From contig NZ_CP109131.1 of assembly GCF_035917995.1 (NCBI RefSeq), positions 4,030,001 through 4,094,000 of the forward strand: 64,000 bases of DNA, in the 5' to 3' direction. The position numbers were made by a program, and so were the translations under genes. The DNA comes from Streptosporangium sp. NBC_01755 (GTDB taxonomy: Bacteria; Actinomycetota; Actinomycetes; Streptosporangiales; Streptosporangiaceae). Shown here one piece after another: positions 16,087-24,322 of this stretch. Each line of letters starts with the position of its first letter. Within the stretch, counting starts at the first letter, position 1. The notes under the pieces were generated by a model that had not been told where the DNA came from, did no database searches, and worked only from the letters and a program-made list of their open reading frames with translations.

Positions 16087-17444
16087 GGAGTCTTCGTCCG
16101 TGGAGGAGGGCGGACCGACTCCGTTTCCGGAGGAGATAGCGGTGCTTCTGCTCGCGGGGGAGGTCGTGCCGGGTCTGTTCCGAGGGGCAGCCGGGCGACG
16201 ACCTCGGTGCCGCCGCCCGGACGCGGCCCGATCGTGCACGAGCCACCCGTCTCCGCCGCCCGCTCACGCATGGAGAGCAGGCCCACACCGCCGCGGACCT
16301 TTTCCGGCAGGCCGATCCCGTCGTCGGCGACCGAGAGCCGCAACTCGCCGCCCGCCGCCGCATCGTCTGCCATGCCGCCGGGCCCGCCGCCGGTGCCCGC
16401 GGGCTCGATGTGCTCGCCCTCGGCTCGTACCACCTCGGCTCGTACGAGGGCGGTGGTGGCCTGGGCGTGGCGGCGGACGTTGGTGAGCGCCTCCTGGGCG
16501 ATCCGGTAGGCCGCCACCTCCACGGCCGGGGGCACGTCGCCCAGCGGGCCGACCAGCGCGACGTCCACCCGGGGTCCCGGCGCGTCGGCCAGCGAGCGCA
16601 GCGAGCCGGCCAGGCCGAGGTTTTTCAGCGCGGGCGGGCGCAGGCCGTACACCAGGTCCCTGACGTCGACGATCGCGGTGCCCATCTGGTCACGCACGCG
16701 GACCAGCAGCCCCTCCACGGCCTCGGGATCCCGCTCCAGCCGGAGCCTGGCCTCGTCCACGGTCATTGCCAGGCTGGCCAGCGTCGGCCCCAGCCCGTCG
16801 TGCAGGTCGCGGCGGAGCCTGCGCCGTTCCTCCTCCCGGGTGGTGAGGATGTGCTCTCTGGACCGCCGAAGGTCCGCGGTGAGCCGTACGGCGTGCGCCA
16901 GCTCGGCCAGGTGCCTGGCCAGCACGTTCAGCAGGTCCAAAGAGGTGGCGGGACCGCTGCTGAGCAGCCGTCCGACCGGTTCCCCATGCCAGACCAGTGG
17001 AGTCTCGACCGGCCGTTCCCCCAGCTCGCCGTCGACGACGGTCCCGCCGTGGACCTCGACGGCCACGCCGTCGGCGTGCAGCGCCTGGCGGACCAGCACT
17101 ACGGCGGTGGCCAGCCCCTCGGCGGGGTCGACGGCCTCCTGCAGGGTGCGGCTCAGCCGGTCGGCCACCCGGTAGGGGTCACGCTCGACCTGGAGCAGCC
17201 GGTCCACGGCACGCTGCAGGCGCAGCCGTGCCGGGCGGAAGACCGCGCCCACGATCAGTGCCGCGACGAGCCCGGCCACCGGGTCCTCCCCGCCGGACAG
17301 CGTGCCGGTCAGCCAGGTCAGCCCGGAGTAGATCCCACCGGTGACCAGCGCCAGCGCGCCGTAGACCAGGACACCGTTGAGCACGGCCTGGACGCCGGGC
17401 GGCCGGGCGGCGGGCGGCTGTGCGGGGGGCGTCGTGACTGCCAT
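16083..17444 (-). CDS. Second sensor histidine kinase, N-terminally short paralogue
   Basis: 453 residues from the ATG at 17444 (GGAG upstream). It begins at the position that corresponds to about residue 310 of the next kinase: [19 protein letters not shown], two membrane helices, then R-P-A-R-L-R-L-Q-R-x-V-D-R and E-R-D-P-Y-R-V. HisKA_3 is intact ([14 protein letters not shown]) and HATPase_c has V-A-D-D-G-I-G-L-P, with a Gly/Ala-rich insertion before it. It lacks the large membrane sensor of its partner and may act as a heterodimer subunit. Confidence 0.9.
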   Translation of the reverse strand: MAVTTPPAQPPAARPPGVQAVLNGVLVYGALALVTGGIYSGLTWLTGTLSGGEDPVAGLVAALIVGAVFRPARLRLQRAVDRLLQVERDPYRVADRLSRTLQEAVDPAEGLATAVVLVRQALHADGVAVEVHGGTVVDGELGERPVETPLVWHGEPVGRLLSSGPATSLDLLNVLARHLAELAHAVRLTADLRRSREHILTTREEERRRLRRDLHDGLGPTLASLAMTVDEARLRLERDPEAVEGLLVRVRDQMGTAIVDVRDLVYGLRPPALKNLGLAGSLRSLADAPGPRVDVALVGPLGDVPPAVEVAAYRIAQEALTNVRRHAQATTALVRAEVVRAEGEHIEPAGTGGGPGGMADDAAAGGELRLSVADDGIGLPEKVRGGVGLLSMRERAAETGGSCTIGPRPGGGTEVVARLPLGTDPARPPPRAEAPLSPPETESVRPPPRTKTP

Positions 17445-17564
17445 GAGGGAAGGATCTCCCACACGATGTCCCGCTGTCCCGGGGCAGATGTCCCGTTCTG
17501 GAGTGAATTTTCTGGGCCTTACTGGTTCGAGGGTGTGTTTGGCGGGGAAGGGTCGGGCAGCCCG

Positions 17565-17621
17565 TCCCTCAGGGGGCGTGAACGCGCGGCCTGGAACCCG
17601 GAGAGGCCTTCCCTCAGGGGG
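17565..17621. promoter_or_regulatory. Repeated short palindromic box between kinase operon and hemL
   Basis: TCCCTCAGGGGG occurs at 17565-17576 and again at 17610-17621, 45 bases apart. Each contains the dyad CCCTNAGGG. The gap is shared by the divergent kinase operon and hemL. Two spaced copies suit a dimeric regulator, possibly the NarL-type one; that is inference only. Confidence 0.35.
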
Positions 17622-17654
17622 AACGCCGCAGGCGGGGGCTCGCCCCGCGGTGAC

Positions 17655-17660
17655 TACCCT
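17655..17660 (+). promoter_or_regulatory. Putative -10 of a leaderless hemL transcript
   Basis: TACCCT ends 7 bases before the GTG start of hemL, the spacing expected when transcription begins at the start codon. No ribosome site is visible upstream of the GTG. No clear -35. Confidence 0.45.
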
Positions 17661-17667
17661 TGTGGGC

Positions 17668-18966
17668 GTGAGCCGTACTGAGAACTCCGAGGACCTGTTC
17701 GCCCGCGCACGTGAGATCGTCCCGGGAGGTGTCAACTCCCCGGTCCGCGCCTTCGGAGCCGTCGGCGGCACGCCGCGCTTCATGGCCTCGGGGCAGGGGC
17801 CCTACATCACCGACGTGGACGGCAACCGCTACGTCGACCTGGTCTGCTCGTGGGGGCCGATGATCCTCGGCCACCGGCACCCGGCCGTGATCGAGGCTCT
17901 GCAGGAGGCGCTGCGCGACGGCACCTCGTTCGGTACGGCGACAGCCGGCGAGGTCGAGCTCGCCGAGGAGATCGTCGACAGGGTCGACCCGGTGGAGAAG
18001 ATCCGCCTGGTCAGCTCCGGTACCGAGGCCACCATGTCCGCCGTGCGGCTGGCACGCGGCTTCACCGGCCGGTCCAAGATCATCAAGTTCGCCGGTTGTT
18101 ACCACGGCCATGTCGACGCCCTGCTCGCCTCGGCCGGTTCCGGGCTGGTGACCTTCGGCCTGCCCGACACCCCCGGCGTGACCGGCGCCTCGGCCGCCGA
18201 CACCGTGGTGCTGCCCTACAACTCGATCGAGGCGGTCACCGAGGCGTTCCAGGCGTTCGGCGCCGAGGTCGCGTGCGTGATCACCGAGGCGTGCCCGGCC
18301 AACATGGGCGTCGTCCCGCCGCTGAACGGGTTCAACGCCAAGCTGCGGGAACTGTGCACCGCACACGGCGCCCTACTGATCATCGACGAGGTGCTCACCG
18401 GCTTCCGGGTGTCGGAGGCCGGCTGGTACGGGCTCGACCCGGTCGACGCCGACCTGATGACCTTCGGCAAGGTCATGGGCGGCGGCCTGCCCGCCGCCGC
18501 GTTCGGCGGTCGCGCCGACGTGATGGCCCACCTCGCCCCCGAGGGGCCGGTCTACCAGGCGGGCACCCTGTCCGGAAACCCGCTGGCCTGCGCCGCCGGC
18601 CTGGCCACCCTGCGCGCCTGCGACGAGGGGGTCTACGACCGGGTGGACGCCGCGGCCCTGGTCATCGGCCGCGCCGCCGCCGACGCGCTGGCCGCCGCCG
18701 GGGTGCCGCACCGCCTGCAGCGTGCCGGGAGCCTGTTCTCCATCTTCTTCACGGAAGAGCGGGTCGTCGACTTCGACACCGCCCAGCGGCAGAACACCGC
18801 CGCCTACCGGGCGTTCTTCCACTCGATGCTCGACCAGGGCGTCTACCTGCCGCCGTCGGCGTACGAGGCGTGGTTCCTGTCCGCCGCCCACGACGACGAG
18901 GCCCTCTCCCGCATCGCCGAAGCCCTTCCCGCCGCGGCCAAGGCCGCCGCCCAGGTTTCCGGTTAG
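17668..18966 (+). CDS. hemL: Glutamate-1-semialdehyde 2,1-aminomutase
   Basis: 432 residues from a GTG. It shows [10 protein letters not shown] near the start, the PLP-contact C-Y-H-G-H-V-D (about residue 150), [11 protein letters not shown], and the Schiff-base lysine in [11 protein letters not shown] (about 270). It converts glutamate-1-semialdehyde, the HemA product, to 5-aminolevulinate using pyridoxal phosphate. It completes the early haem pathway of this cluster but is separated from hemB by the prim-pol gene and two-component genes and has its own promoter. Confidence 0.97.
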   Translation: MSRTENSEDLFARAREIVPGGVNSPVRAFGAVGGTPRFMASGQGPYITDVDGNRYVDLVCSWGPMILGHRHPAVIEALQEALRDGTSFGTATAGEVELAEEIVDRVDPVEKIRLVSSGTEATMSAVRLARGFTGRSKIIKFAGCYHGHVDALLASAGSGLVTFGLPDTPGVTGASAADTVVLPYNSIEAVTEAFQAFGAEVACVITEACPANMGVVPPLNGFNAKLRELCTAHGALLIIDEVLTGFRVSEAGWYGLDPVDADLMTFGKVMGGGLPAAAFGGRADVMAHLAPEGPVYQAGTLSGNPLACAAGLATLRACDEGVYDRVDAAALVIGRAAADALAAAGVPHRLQRAGSLFSIFFTEERVVDFDTAQRQNTAAYRAFFHSMLDQGVYLPPSAYEAWFLSAAHDDEALSRIAEALPAAAKAAAQVSG

Positions 18967-19081
18967 CGGGGCGGTCTGTTCAGGTTCGCTCTGCCGGGTG
19001 TGTGTCCCGGGTGGCCGTTGTTCTGGATGGCCAGGGCTCCCTTGTTGGTCGGCTGCTCTGCCGGGTGTGTGTTCGCGCTCC

Positions 19082-19197
19082 GGTGGGCGGGTGCTCCGGG
19101 CGGCCGTCGTTGGTGGCGGGTCTGGGGGTTCAGGCCTCCGGCCTGGCGGGCGCGCTGGTTGCGGATTCTTATAAGCCGCCCGGAGCACCCGCCCACC
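19082..19197. repeat. Perfect 23-bp inverted repeat, 70-base spacer
   Basis: The arms at 19082-19104 and 19175-19197 are exact reverse complements (GGTGGGCGGGTGCTCCGGGC plus three bases on the left arm). The spacer contains the AT-rich TTATAA at 19169-19174. This could be a strong structured RNA, a terminator for hemL or the termini of a small non-coding mobile element. Confidence 0.9.
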
Positions 19198-19443
19198 TCC
19201 GCGCACCCTTTGCTTCGCCGTACGCTCTGCGGGCCGTAGCCGCTTTCCTACGGGCCGCCCATCGGGCTCTTTGACGCTGAAGCGATCCGTACGGGGGTCG
19301 TTCTGGTTCCAGCACCGTAGCTGAAGCACCGGTGCGGGAAGGAGCGCAGGGGGCTCACCGCAGTTCATCAGGTCCGTCGTGATTTTTGGCTCAAGGGCGG
19401 GGGTGATCGTCTGGTGGGGCACACCGCGACTCGGGCCACCACC

Positions 19444-19498
19444 GTGACCGGAGGGACCGTCACTGTGACCGGAGGGACCGTCACTGTGACCGGAGGGA
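19444..19498 (+). repeat. 21-bp tandem repeat, about 2.6 units
   Basis: Units GTGACCGGAGGGACCGTCAC plus T begin at 19444 and 19465, with a partial third at 19486. The junction GTCACTGTGAC is itself a dyad. It lies between hemL and the ATPase gene, downstream of both. Confidence 0.85.
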
Positions 19499-19544
19499 GG
19501 GGTACGCCTCGGGAGAGGGGCTTCGGTCAGGTGGGTCAGGTGGG

Positions 19545-20054
19545 TCAGCTGAAGAGGGAGCTGGGTCCGTCAGGTCCGTTGGTTTCGGTGGTTGGGAGGT
19601 GGAACCAGACGGCGGTGCCTGCTTCGGGGTCGTGGTGGGTGCCCCAGGCGGTGGCCATGGCCTCGACCAGGAGCAGGCCGCGTCCGCCGTCGCTGTCGAG
19701 ACCGGTCGCGCGGACGAAGGGGAGGCTGGTCGCCGAGCCGTCGTCGATCACCTCGGCGTGCACCATGCCGCCGCCCAGGCCCAGGCAGACCGTCAGCGAT
19801 CCTCCGGCGGCGCGGCCGGAGTCGGAGTGGACGACGGAGTTCGTCACGACCTCGCTGAGCAGGAGCACCACGTCGTCGAGGGTGGTGTCGGCAACTCTGC
19901 CGGTGAGTAGGTCTCGTGCCCAGGCGCGGACCGTCGCGACCGAGCAGGCCAGGCCCGCGAACTCCGCGTGGCCCAGCGGGTGCAGCACGGCCCAGCGTCC
20001 CGCGGTCGCTCGCTGTCGTTCGTAGCGGCAGGCGGTCTGCCGGTGCGCGTTCAT
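19545..20054 (-). CDS. ATP-binding anti-sigma-type regulator (HATPase_c_2, RsbW-like)
   Basis: 169 residues from the ATG at 20054, overlapping the upstream stop (ATGA). The GHKL fold shows L-L-L-S-E-V-V-T-N-S-V-V-H-S (N box, about residue 70), V-I-D-D-G-S (G1, about 105) and G-R-G-L-L-L-V-E-A-M-A-T-A-W-G (about 125). Small RsbW-like kinases of this type are abundant in Streptomyces and accompany WhiJ-type regulators and DUF397 proteins, as here. Its partner is unknown. Confidence 0.88.
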   Translation of the reverse strand: MNAHRQTACRYERQRATAGRWAVLHPLGHAEFAGLACSVATVRAWARDLLTGRVADTTLDDVVLLLSEVVTNSVVHSDSGRAAGGSLTVCLGLGGGMVHAEVIDDGSATSLPFVRATGLDSDGGRGLLLVEAMATAWGTHHDPEAGTAVWFHLPTTETNGPDGPSSLFS

Positions 20055-20359
20055 GCGATCGCCGCCGAGACGATGACGTCGGCGGCGTTGTCGGCCCCGG
20101 CCCAGACCCCTTCGCCCGGCCGCCACACCCTGGCCCACCAGGGCCGCCAGACGAACACCCAGCCGCAGGCGCGACGGATGACGGTGATCCGGACCCGGGT
20201 CTCACCCCCGGACATGATCTCCAGCACCGGCTGCCCCACCTGGGGCAACACCAGCGAGGTGCCCACCCCCAGGCCCCGCAGGTCCCAGCCCAGCCGCACC
20301 AGGTGAATTAACTGCTCTTGTGGATCACGTTCCTTCACAGCTAGCCCTTCTGTTGCCAT
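20051..20359 (-). CDS. Small protein of unknown function in WhiJ-like locus
   Basis: 102 residues from an ATG at 20359 (another ATG at 20371 is possible; neither has a good ribosome site). It has a central I-H-L-V-R-L-G-W-D-L-R-G-L-G-V segment and a Trp-rich stretch (W-V-F-V-W-R-P-W-W-A-R-V-W). No domain recognised. It overlaps the ATPase gene by 4 bases and is transcribed divergently from the XRE regulator. Similar short proteins often precede such ATPases. Confidence 0.65.
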   Translation of the reverse strand: MATEGLAVKERDPQEQLIHLVRLGWDLRGLGVGTSLVLPQVGQPVLEIMSGGETRVRITVIRRACGWVFVWRPWWARVWRPGEGVWAGADNAADVIVSAAIA

Positions 20360-20444
20360 TTTGACTGGCATATCACTACTTTTCGATACCTTACACCTAC
20401 TCAGAGTCACCAGTCGTACGCTCAGAGCATGCACGAGCAAGTGC

Positions 20445-20498
20445 TTTCGCGCAATCGCGTTCACGCGAAATCTTTAAGTAGGTTGTGCGTGCACGCAC
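20445..20498. promoter_or_regulatory. Two palindromes upstream of the XRE regulator
   Basis: TTTCGCG (20445-20451) and CGCGAAA (20464-20470) form one dyad with a 12-base spacer. GTGCGTGCACGCAC (20485-20498) is a perfect 14-base palindrome. Both sit 45-100 bases before the XRE start and within the divergent promoter region, so they are good candidates for its operators. Confidence 0.5.
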
Positions 20499-20542
20499 TG
20501 GAGGGCTTTGCCAAGCTGAGAGACCCAACGAGAGAGGTGCCG

Positions 20543-21388
20543 ATGGCCATCAGCCCCACTGCTCGGCGTCGCCGACTCGGGATCGAACTACGGCGCCTGC
20601 GAGAAGCCGCCAGTCTCAACGGGACCGACGTGGCCGCTGCCCTGGGATGGTCCGGTACCAAGGTCTCCCGGATCGAAACCGGACGGGTGAGCGTCCATCA
20701 CGGAGATGTCAGCGACCTGCTTGACCACTACAAGGTCACCGACGACGGGCTTCGGCAAGAGCTGATCATGCTGGCACGCGAGTCCCGGCAGAAAGGCTGG
20801 TGGCACCGCCACCGCGACACCCTGAAGACCGGATTCGACTCCTACATCGGCCTTGAGGCCGACGCGGCGACGATCCGCACCTACGAGGCACAGGTCATCC
20901 CGGGTCTCCTGCAGACCGAGGCCTACACCCGAGCGGTTATGGGGGCGGCGGCCATGAATCCCAGCCAGCCTTACATTGAGAAGAAGGTCGGCGTTCGCCT
21001 TGCCCGCCAGCAGCTCCTGACGCGGGATGCTCCGGTCCATCTGCACGCGGTGCTCGACCAGGCGGTATTGATGCGCGAGGTGGGCGGAGCGACGACGATG
21101 AGCGATCAGCTGGCCTTCCTGCTACAGCGAAGCGAGCTGCCGAACATCACGATCCAGGTGCTGCCCCTCGAACGGGGAGCCCACCCAGCCATGGACGGTC
21201 CTTTTGTCATCCTGGAGTTCCCCGACCCTGCGGATCCGGCCCTCGTCTATATCGAACAGGCCGTCAGTGGTCTGGTCCTCGAAGAAGCCGAAGAGCTCGC
21301 GAAATATACCTGGATGTTCAATAATCTAATCACCCGGTCGCTCACCGCCGAAGAGTCTGCCACCCTCATCTCCTCCATGATCGATTAA
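20543..21388 (+). CDS. WhiJ-type XRE regulator with DUF5753 domain
   Basis: 281 residues from the ATG at 20543 (GAGAGG upstream). The N-terminal HTH (about residues 10-65) reads L-G-I-E-L-R-R-L-R-E-A-A...V-A-A-A-L-G-W-S-G-T-K-V-S-R-I-E. The rest is a DUF5753 ligand/partner domain (Y-E-A-Q-V-I-P-G-L-L-Q-T-E-A-Y; R-Q-Q-L-L; L-P-N-I-T-I-Q-V-L-P; F-V-I-L-E-F). In Streptomyces such regulators (WhiJ family) work with a cognate DUF397 protein in developmental control. Two DUF397 genes follow immediately. Confidence 0.93.
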   Translation: MAISPTARRRRLGIELRRLREAASLNGTDVAAALGWSGTKVSRIETGRVSVHHGDVSDLLDHYKVTDDGLRQELIMLARESRQKGWWHRHRDTLKTGFDSYIGLEADAATIRTYEAQVIPGLLQTEAYTRAVMGAAAMNPSQPYIEKKVGVRLARQQLLTRDAPVHLHAVLDQAVLMREVGGATTMSDQLAFLLQRSELPNITIQVLPLERGAHPAMDGPFVILEFPDPADPALVYIEQAVSGLVLEEAEELAKYTWMFNNLITRSLTAEESATLISSMID

Positions 21389-21420
21389 TGGCATCGTGCT
21401 TACCGAGAAAGGAGCGTGGG

Positions 21421-21633
21421 ATGGCCCCAAACGGAGATCCTCCCCATATCGCATGGCGTAAGAGCAGCTACAGCACCGATGGCGGCAACTGCGTGGAAGT
21501 AGCTCGTGCAGGCAACCGTTACCTCGTCCGCGACTCCAAGAATCCCCATGGCGCCACACTTTCCTTCTCCCCGGGCGACTGGACCGCCTTCCTCGGCCGC
21601 GTCAAGACTGGAGACTTCGACACACATCCCTGA
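21421..21633 (+). CDS. DUF397 protein (first)
   Basis: 70 residues; AGGAG lies before the ATG at 21421. The family core is present: W-R-K-S-S-Y-S-T-D-G-G-N-C-V-E-V-A, V-R-D-S-K-N-P, and F-S-P-G-D-W-T-A-F. DUF397 proteins bind and modulate the adjacent WhiJ-type repressor. It follows the regulator by 32 bases on the same strand. Confidence 0.93.
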   Translation: MAPNGDPPHIAWRKSSYSTDGGNCVEVARAGNRYLVRDSKNPHGATLSFSPGDWTAFLGRVKTGDFDTHP

Positions 21634-21680
21634 CCGTGTGACGGGTTGGGGAGGGTCTCCAGATGTAAAGGGGAACACGG

Positions 21681-21896
21681 GTGTCCCAGCACTCCCTGGC
21701 CAACGCCATATGGCGCAAGAGCAGCCTCAGTGGCAACGGCGGTGCCGACTGTGTCGAGGTCGCCGCCAACCTCCCCGGCATCGCGGCCGTTCGTGACAGC
21801 AAGGACCCTTTGGGGCCAGCGTTGGTCTTCTCACCTGACGGGTGGCGAACCTTCATCGAAGGTGTCAAGGATGGTGAGTTCGACCGCCTGGGCTGA
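21681..21896 (+). CDS. DUF397 protein (second)
   Basis: 71 residues from a GTG at 21681. It has W-R-K-S-S-L-S-G-N-G-G-A-D-C-V-E-V-A, V-R-D-S-K-D-P-L-G-P and F-S-P-D-G-W-R-T-F. It diverges clearly from the first copy, so the pair may give the regulator two alternative partners. Confidence 0.93.
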   Translation: MSQHSLANAIWRKSSLSGNGGADCVEVAANLPGIAAVRDSKDPLGPALVFSPDGWRTFIEGVKDGEFDRLG

Positions 21897-21905
21897 TCGG
21901 GGCGT

Positions 21906-22499
21906 CTATCTGGGCAGGTCGCCGAGGTCGATGGTGATGGGGAAGGGCACCGGGACGGTCAGGCGGTCGTGGTGGATGCCGGTCAGGCTGTACGCGCGGG
22001 TGGCGGGGTCGAGTTCGTAGACGTGGGCGGCGGGGGAGCCGTTGTTGTTCTCCACCCGCCAGAAGTGTGGGATGCCCGCCTCGGCGTAGCGGAACGGTTT
22101 GGTCTTGCGGTCGCGGTCCTCGGACTCGGGCGAGACCACCTCGACGGCGAGGTGCACCTCGCCGGGGGTGTAGAACGTCCGGGCGTCGTCATCGGCGGCC
22201 TCCGTGTCGACGACCACGATGTCGGGGCAGGGGCGCATCCGGTGGCCGAGCTTGACGTCCATCCGGTTCACGACCGCGAGGCGCTCGGGGGAACGGGCTT
22301 TCAGGCCGATTACCAGACCGGCGAGGACGCGCTGGTGGAAGCGTGTCTGGGGAGCGGCGAAGACGAGGGCTCCGTCGATCAGCTCGGCACGCTCGAAGAA
22401 ACCGGGTTCACCGTTGGGACCCTCGGAAAGACGGTCGAGGTCGTCGGCGTTCCAACCCTCCGGGGGTGGAGCAGGCCAGTGGTCGAGTGCGGCACCCAT
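21906..22499 (-). CDS. Uma2 family (DUF820) putative endonuclease
   Basis: 197 residues from the ATG at 22499. The restriction-endonuclease-like core has F-F-E-R-A-E-L-I-D-G-A-L-V (about residue 35-47), P-D-I-V-V-V-D-T (about 92), and V-H-L-A-V-E-V-V-S-P-E-S-E-D-R-D-R-K-T-K-P (PD-(D/E)xK-like E-V-x-S...K, about 115-135), then Y-A-E-A-G-I-P-H-F-W-R-V. Uma2 proteins are common in actinomycetes, often as mobile orphan genes. Substrate unknown. Confidence 0.88.
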   Translation of the reverse strand: MGAALDHWPAPPPEGWNADDLDRLSEGPNGEPGFFERAELIDGALVFAAPQTRFHQRVLAGLVIGLKARSPERLAVVNRMDVKLGHRMRPCPDIVVVDTEAADDDARTFYTPGEVHLAVEVVSPESEDRDRKTKPFRYAEAGIPHFWRVENNNGSPAAHVYELDPATRAYSLTGIHHDRLTVPVPFPITIDLGDLPR

Positions 22500-22540
22500 G
22501 CGGGTCACTGTAATTCCGGACCTGTGGTGACCGGACTGCT

Positions 22541-22675
22541 TCAGGGAGCTTTCACCTCGGCCTGGACGGGGGTAGGGGTCGTGGTGGGCGTACGGGGACG
22601 GGTGCCGGTGTAGAGGATGCCGGAGATGGTCAGGGCGGCGGCGATCACTGTCGGCCCGGCTAACGCGACGGCCAT
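22541..22675 (-). CDS. Candidate 44-residue single-pass membrane peptide
   Basis: The frame from ATG 22675 to the stop at 22541 encodes one hydrophobic helix (A-V-A-L-A-G-P-T-V-I-A-A-A-L-T-I-S-G-I-L-Y) followed by a Thr/Pro tail (T-P-T-T-T-P-T-P-V). The upstream frame continues with basic residues, so the start is uncertain and no ribosome site is seen. It is divergent from the LysR gene. Unknown function. Confidence 0.35.
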   Translation of the reverse strand: MAVALAGPTVIAAALTISGILYTGTRPRTPTTTPTPVQAEVKAP

Positions 22676-22747
22676 GCCGGTGACAGGTGGCCATCGTCGT
22701 TTTCGGCGATATTTCAGTACAGGTGAGAATTTCCGGCATCTGTCGTT

Positions 22748-22753
22748 TAGGGT
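22748..22753 (+). promoter_or_regulatory. Putative -10 of a leaderless lysR transcript
   Basis: TAGGGT ends 7 bases before the ATG at 22761, with no ribosome site between. Confidence 0.5.
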
Positions 22754-22760
22754 TGCTTAC

Positions 22761-23717
22761 ATGTTGGATCTCAACCGGCTCAAGGCGCTGCACGCGGTCT
22801 CCGTCTACGGATCGGTGGGCGCGGCGGCCGAGGCGCTCATGGTCACCCCCTCCGCGGTCTCCCAGCAGCTGGCCAAGCTGGAGCGGGAGACCGGCGCGAC
22901 CCTGCTGGAGCGCAACGGGCGCGGGGTGCGGCTGACCGACGCGGCGGGGCTGCTCGCCGACCACGCCGAGCGCATCCTCGCGCTGGTCGAGACGGCGGAG
23001 GCCGACTTCGAGGCGCTGCGCGGGGAGGTCGTGGGGCGGCTGGGCATCGGCGCCTTCCCCACGGCGGCCAGGGGGCTGATGCCCGCCGCGCTGGCCCTCC
23101 TGCGCACCCGCCACCCCGACCTGCGTCTCCAGCTCATGGAACGCGAGCCGGAGCGGCAGATCCGCGAGGTGGCCAGGGGAGAGCTCGACCTCGCGGTGAT
23201 CCAGGACTGGATGAACCGCCCGATGGCGATCCCCGAGGGACTGTCCCGGGCGACGCTCCTCGACGACATCGCCGACGCGATCCTGCCCGCGTCCCACCCG
23301 CTGGCGGGCCGCGCCGAGATCGAGCTGTCCGAGCTGTCCGGGGAGCAGTGGATCAGCTCCTCACCCGGCACGATCTGCCATGACTGGCTGGTCTACACGC
23401 TGCGCTCGGCGGAGCTGGAGCCGGACATCACCTGCATGGCGGATGAGTATCCCACCCAGCTGGCCCTCGTCTCGGCCGGGCAGGGATGCGCGATCATCCC
23501 CCGGCTGGGCCGCGACTTCGTCCCCTCCGGGGTGCGGGTCGTCCCGATCAGGTCGCGTCCGACCCGCAGGCTCTACGCGCTCTGGCGCAGCGACGCCGCC
23601 CGCCGCCCGGCGATCCGCGCCGCGGTCGAGGCGCTGAAGGCCGTCTCCGCCGAGTTCCACGGTCCCATGTCCGACCACCCCACCGGGCCGGCGGCACCCC
23701 CGGTGACCGCTAGCTGA
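22761..23717 (+). CDS. LysR family transcriptional regulator
   Basis: 318 residues. HTH at residues 1-60: L-K-A-L-H-A-V-S-V-Y-G-S-V-G-A-A-A-E-A-L...S-A-V-S-Q-Q-L-A-K-L-E-R-E. The effector domain (G-R-L-G-I-G-A-F-P-T-A, about 95 onwards) runs to residue ~300. It ends overlapping the 3' end of the convergent transporter gene by 8 bases. Target genes are not evident. Confidence 0.93.
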   Translation: MLDLNRLKALHAVSVYGSVGAAAEALMVTPSAVSQQLAKLERETGATLLERNGRGVRLTDAAGLLADHAERILALVETAEADFEALRGEVVGRLGIGAFPTAARGLMPAALALLRTRHPDLRLQLMEREPERQIREVARGELDLAVIQDWMNRPMAIPEGLSRATLLDDIADAILPASHPLAGRAEIELSELSGEQWISSSPGTICHDWLVYTLRSAELEPDITCMADEYPTQLALVSAGQGCAIIPRLGRDFVPSGVRVVPIRSRPTRRLYALWRSDAARRPAIRAAVEALKAVSAEFHGPMSDHPTGPAAPPVTAS

Positions 23718-24186
23718 GGGCGATCGTCACCACGCCGCCGACGATGACGCAGGCGGCCAGGAGCCGCCTGGTCAGGTCGCCCTCGGCCAGCAACCTGCCG
23801 CCGAGCAGCACCGCGACGAGCACGCTGACCTCCCGTACCGGGGCCACCGCGCTGATCGGAGAGAAGGTGAACGCGGTCAGCGCCAGCAGGTAGGAGAGCG
23901 GCATCAGCACCGCCGCACCAAGCACCCGCGTCCGCTGCTCGCGCCAGATGGGCAGGATCAGGCTCCGGCGGCGGCCGCCGAGCACCGGCGCGGTCAGCAC
24001 GAGGGTGCGGCCGAGGTCGCCGAAGTAGTTGAGCATGATCGGCGCGACCGGGGTCCAGACCGCCGTGGACGCGGCGGCCACCATCCAGACGAAGACGACG
24101 CCGTCGGCCGCCTGCTTGCTCAGCAGGTTCCAGCAGGCGTGGGCGACGGCCGAGGTGAGGATGAGGGCGAGGGCGAACAGGCTCAC
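23710..24186 (-). CDS. DMT/EamA-type transporter with internal deletion
   Basis: 158 residues from a GTG at 24186 (GGAAGGG upstream). The N-terminus matches the first helices of a DMT transporter (S-A-V-A-H-A-C-W-N-L-L-S-K-Q) and the C-terminus matches the end of the second EamA domain (S-P-I-S-A-V-A-P-V-R-E-V-S-V-L-V-A-V-L-L-G...L-L-A-E-G). Family members are about 280-300 residues with ten helices; the middle half is absent here, with the join near residues 60-80. The frame is kept. Probably a non-functional deletion product, or a short multimeric form. Confidence 0.7.
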   Translation of the reverse strand: MSLFALALILTSAVAHACWNLLSKQAADGVVFVWMVAAASTAVWTPVAPIMLNYFGDLGRTLVLTAPVLGGRRRSLILPIWREQRTRVLGAAVLMPLSYLLALTAFTFSPISAVAPVREVSVLVAVLLGGRLLAEGDLTRRLLAACVIVGGVVTIALS

Positions 24187-24307
24187 GGGGGGACCCTTCC
24201 GGACCGCCGGACCGCGGAACCTTAGCCGCAAACGCCCCAGACCCTACTCACTTTCGCCACGCGTTCCCAGTGGTCCACCTGACCGGCTGCGGGACCGTAC
24301 CTGTGGG

Positions 24308-24313
24308 TAGGCT
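24308..24313 (+). promoter_or_regulatory. Putative -10 before histidine phosphatase gene
   Basis: TAGGCT ends 9 bases before the ATG at 24323; the transcript would have almost no leader. No ribosome site is visible. Confidence 0.4.
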
Positions 24314-24322
24314 GGCGACACC

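Larger units (their letters stand above)
18967..19544. other. Non-coding region with inverted and direct repeats
   Basis: 578 bases between hemL and the convergent ATPase gene. Open frames here have no recognisable domain. It holds an 18-bp direct repeat (18988-19005 and 19054-19071), a perfect 23-bp inverted repeat and a 21-bp tandem repeat, listed separately. The composition of low-information Gly/Arg/Pro frames suggests spacer or a decayed element. Confidence 0.6.

Noticed and set aside
17850-19274. 474-codon plus-strand frame over hemL and the following gap
   Set aside because: Arg-rich shadow of hemL; no support in the gap either.
19444-19498. 21-bp tandem repeat as a CRISPR array
   Set aside because: Units are directly adjacent with no spacers.
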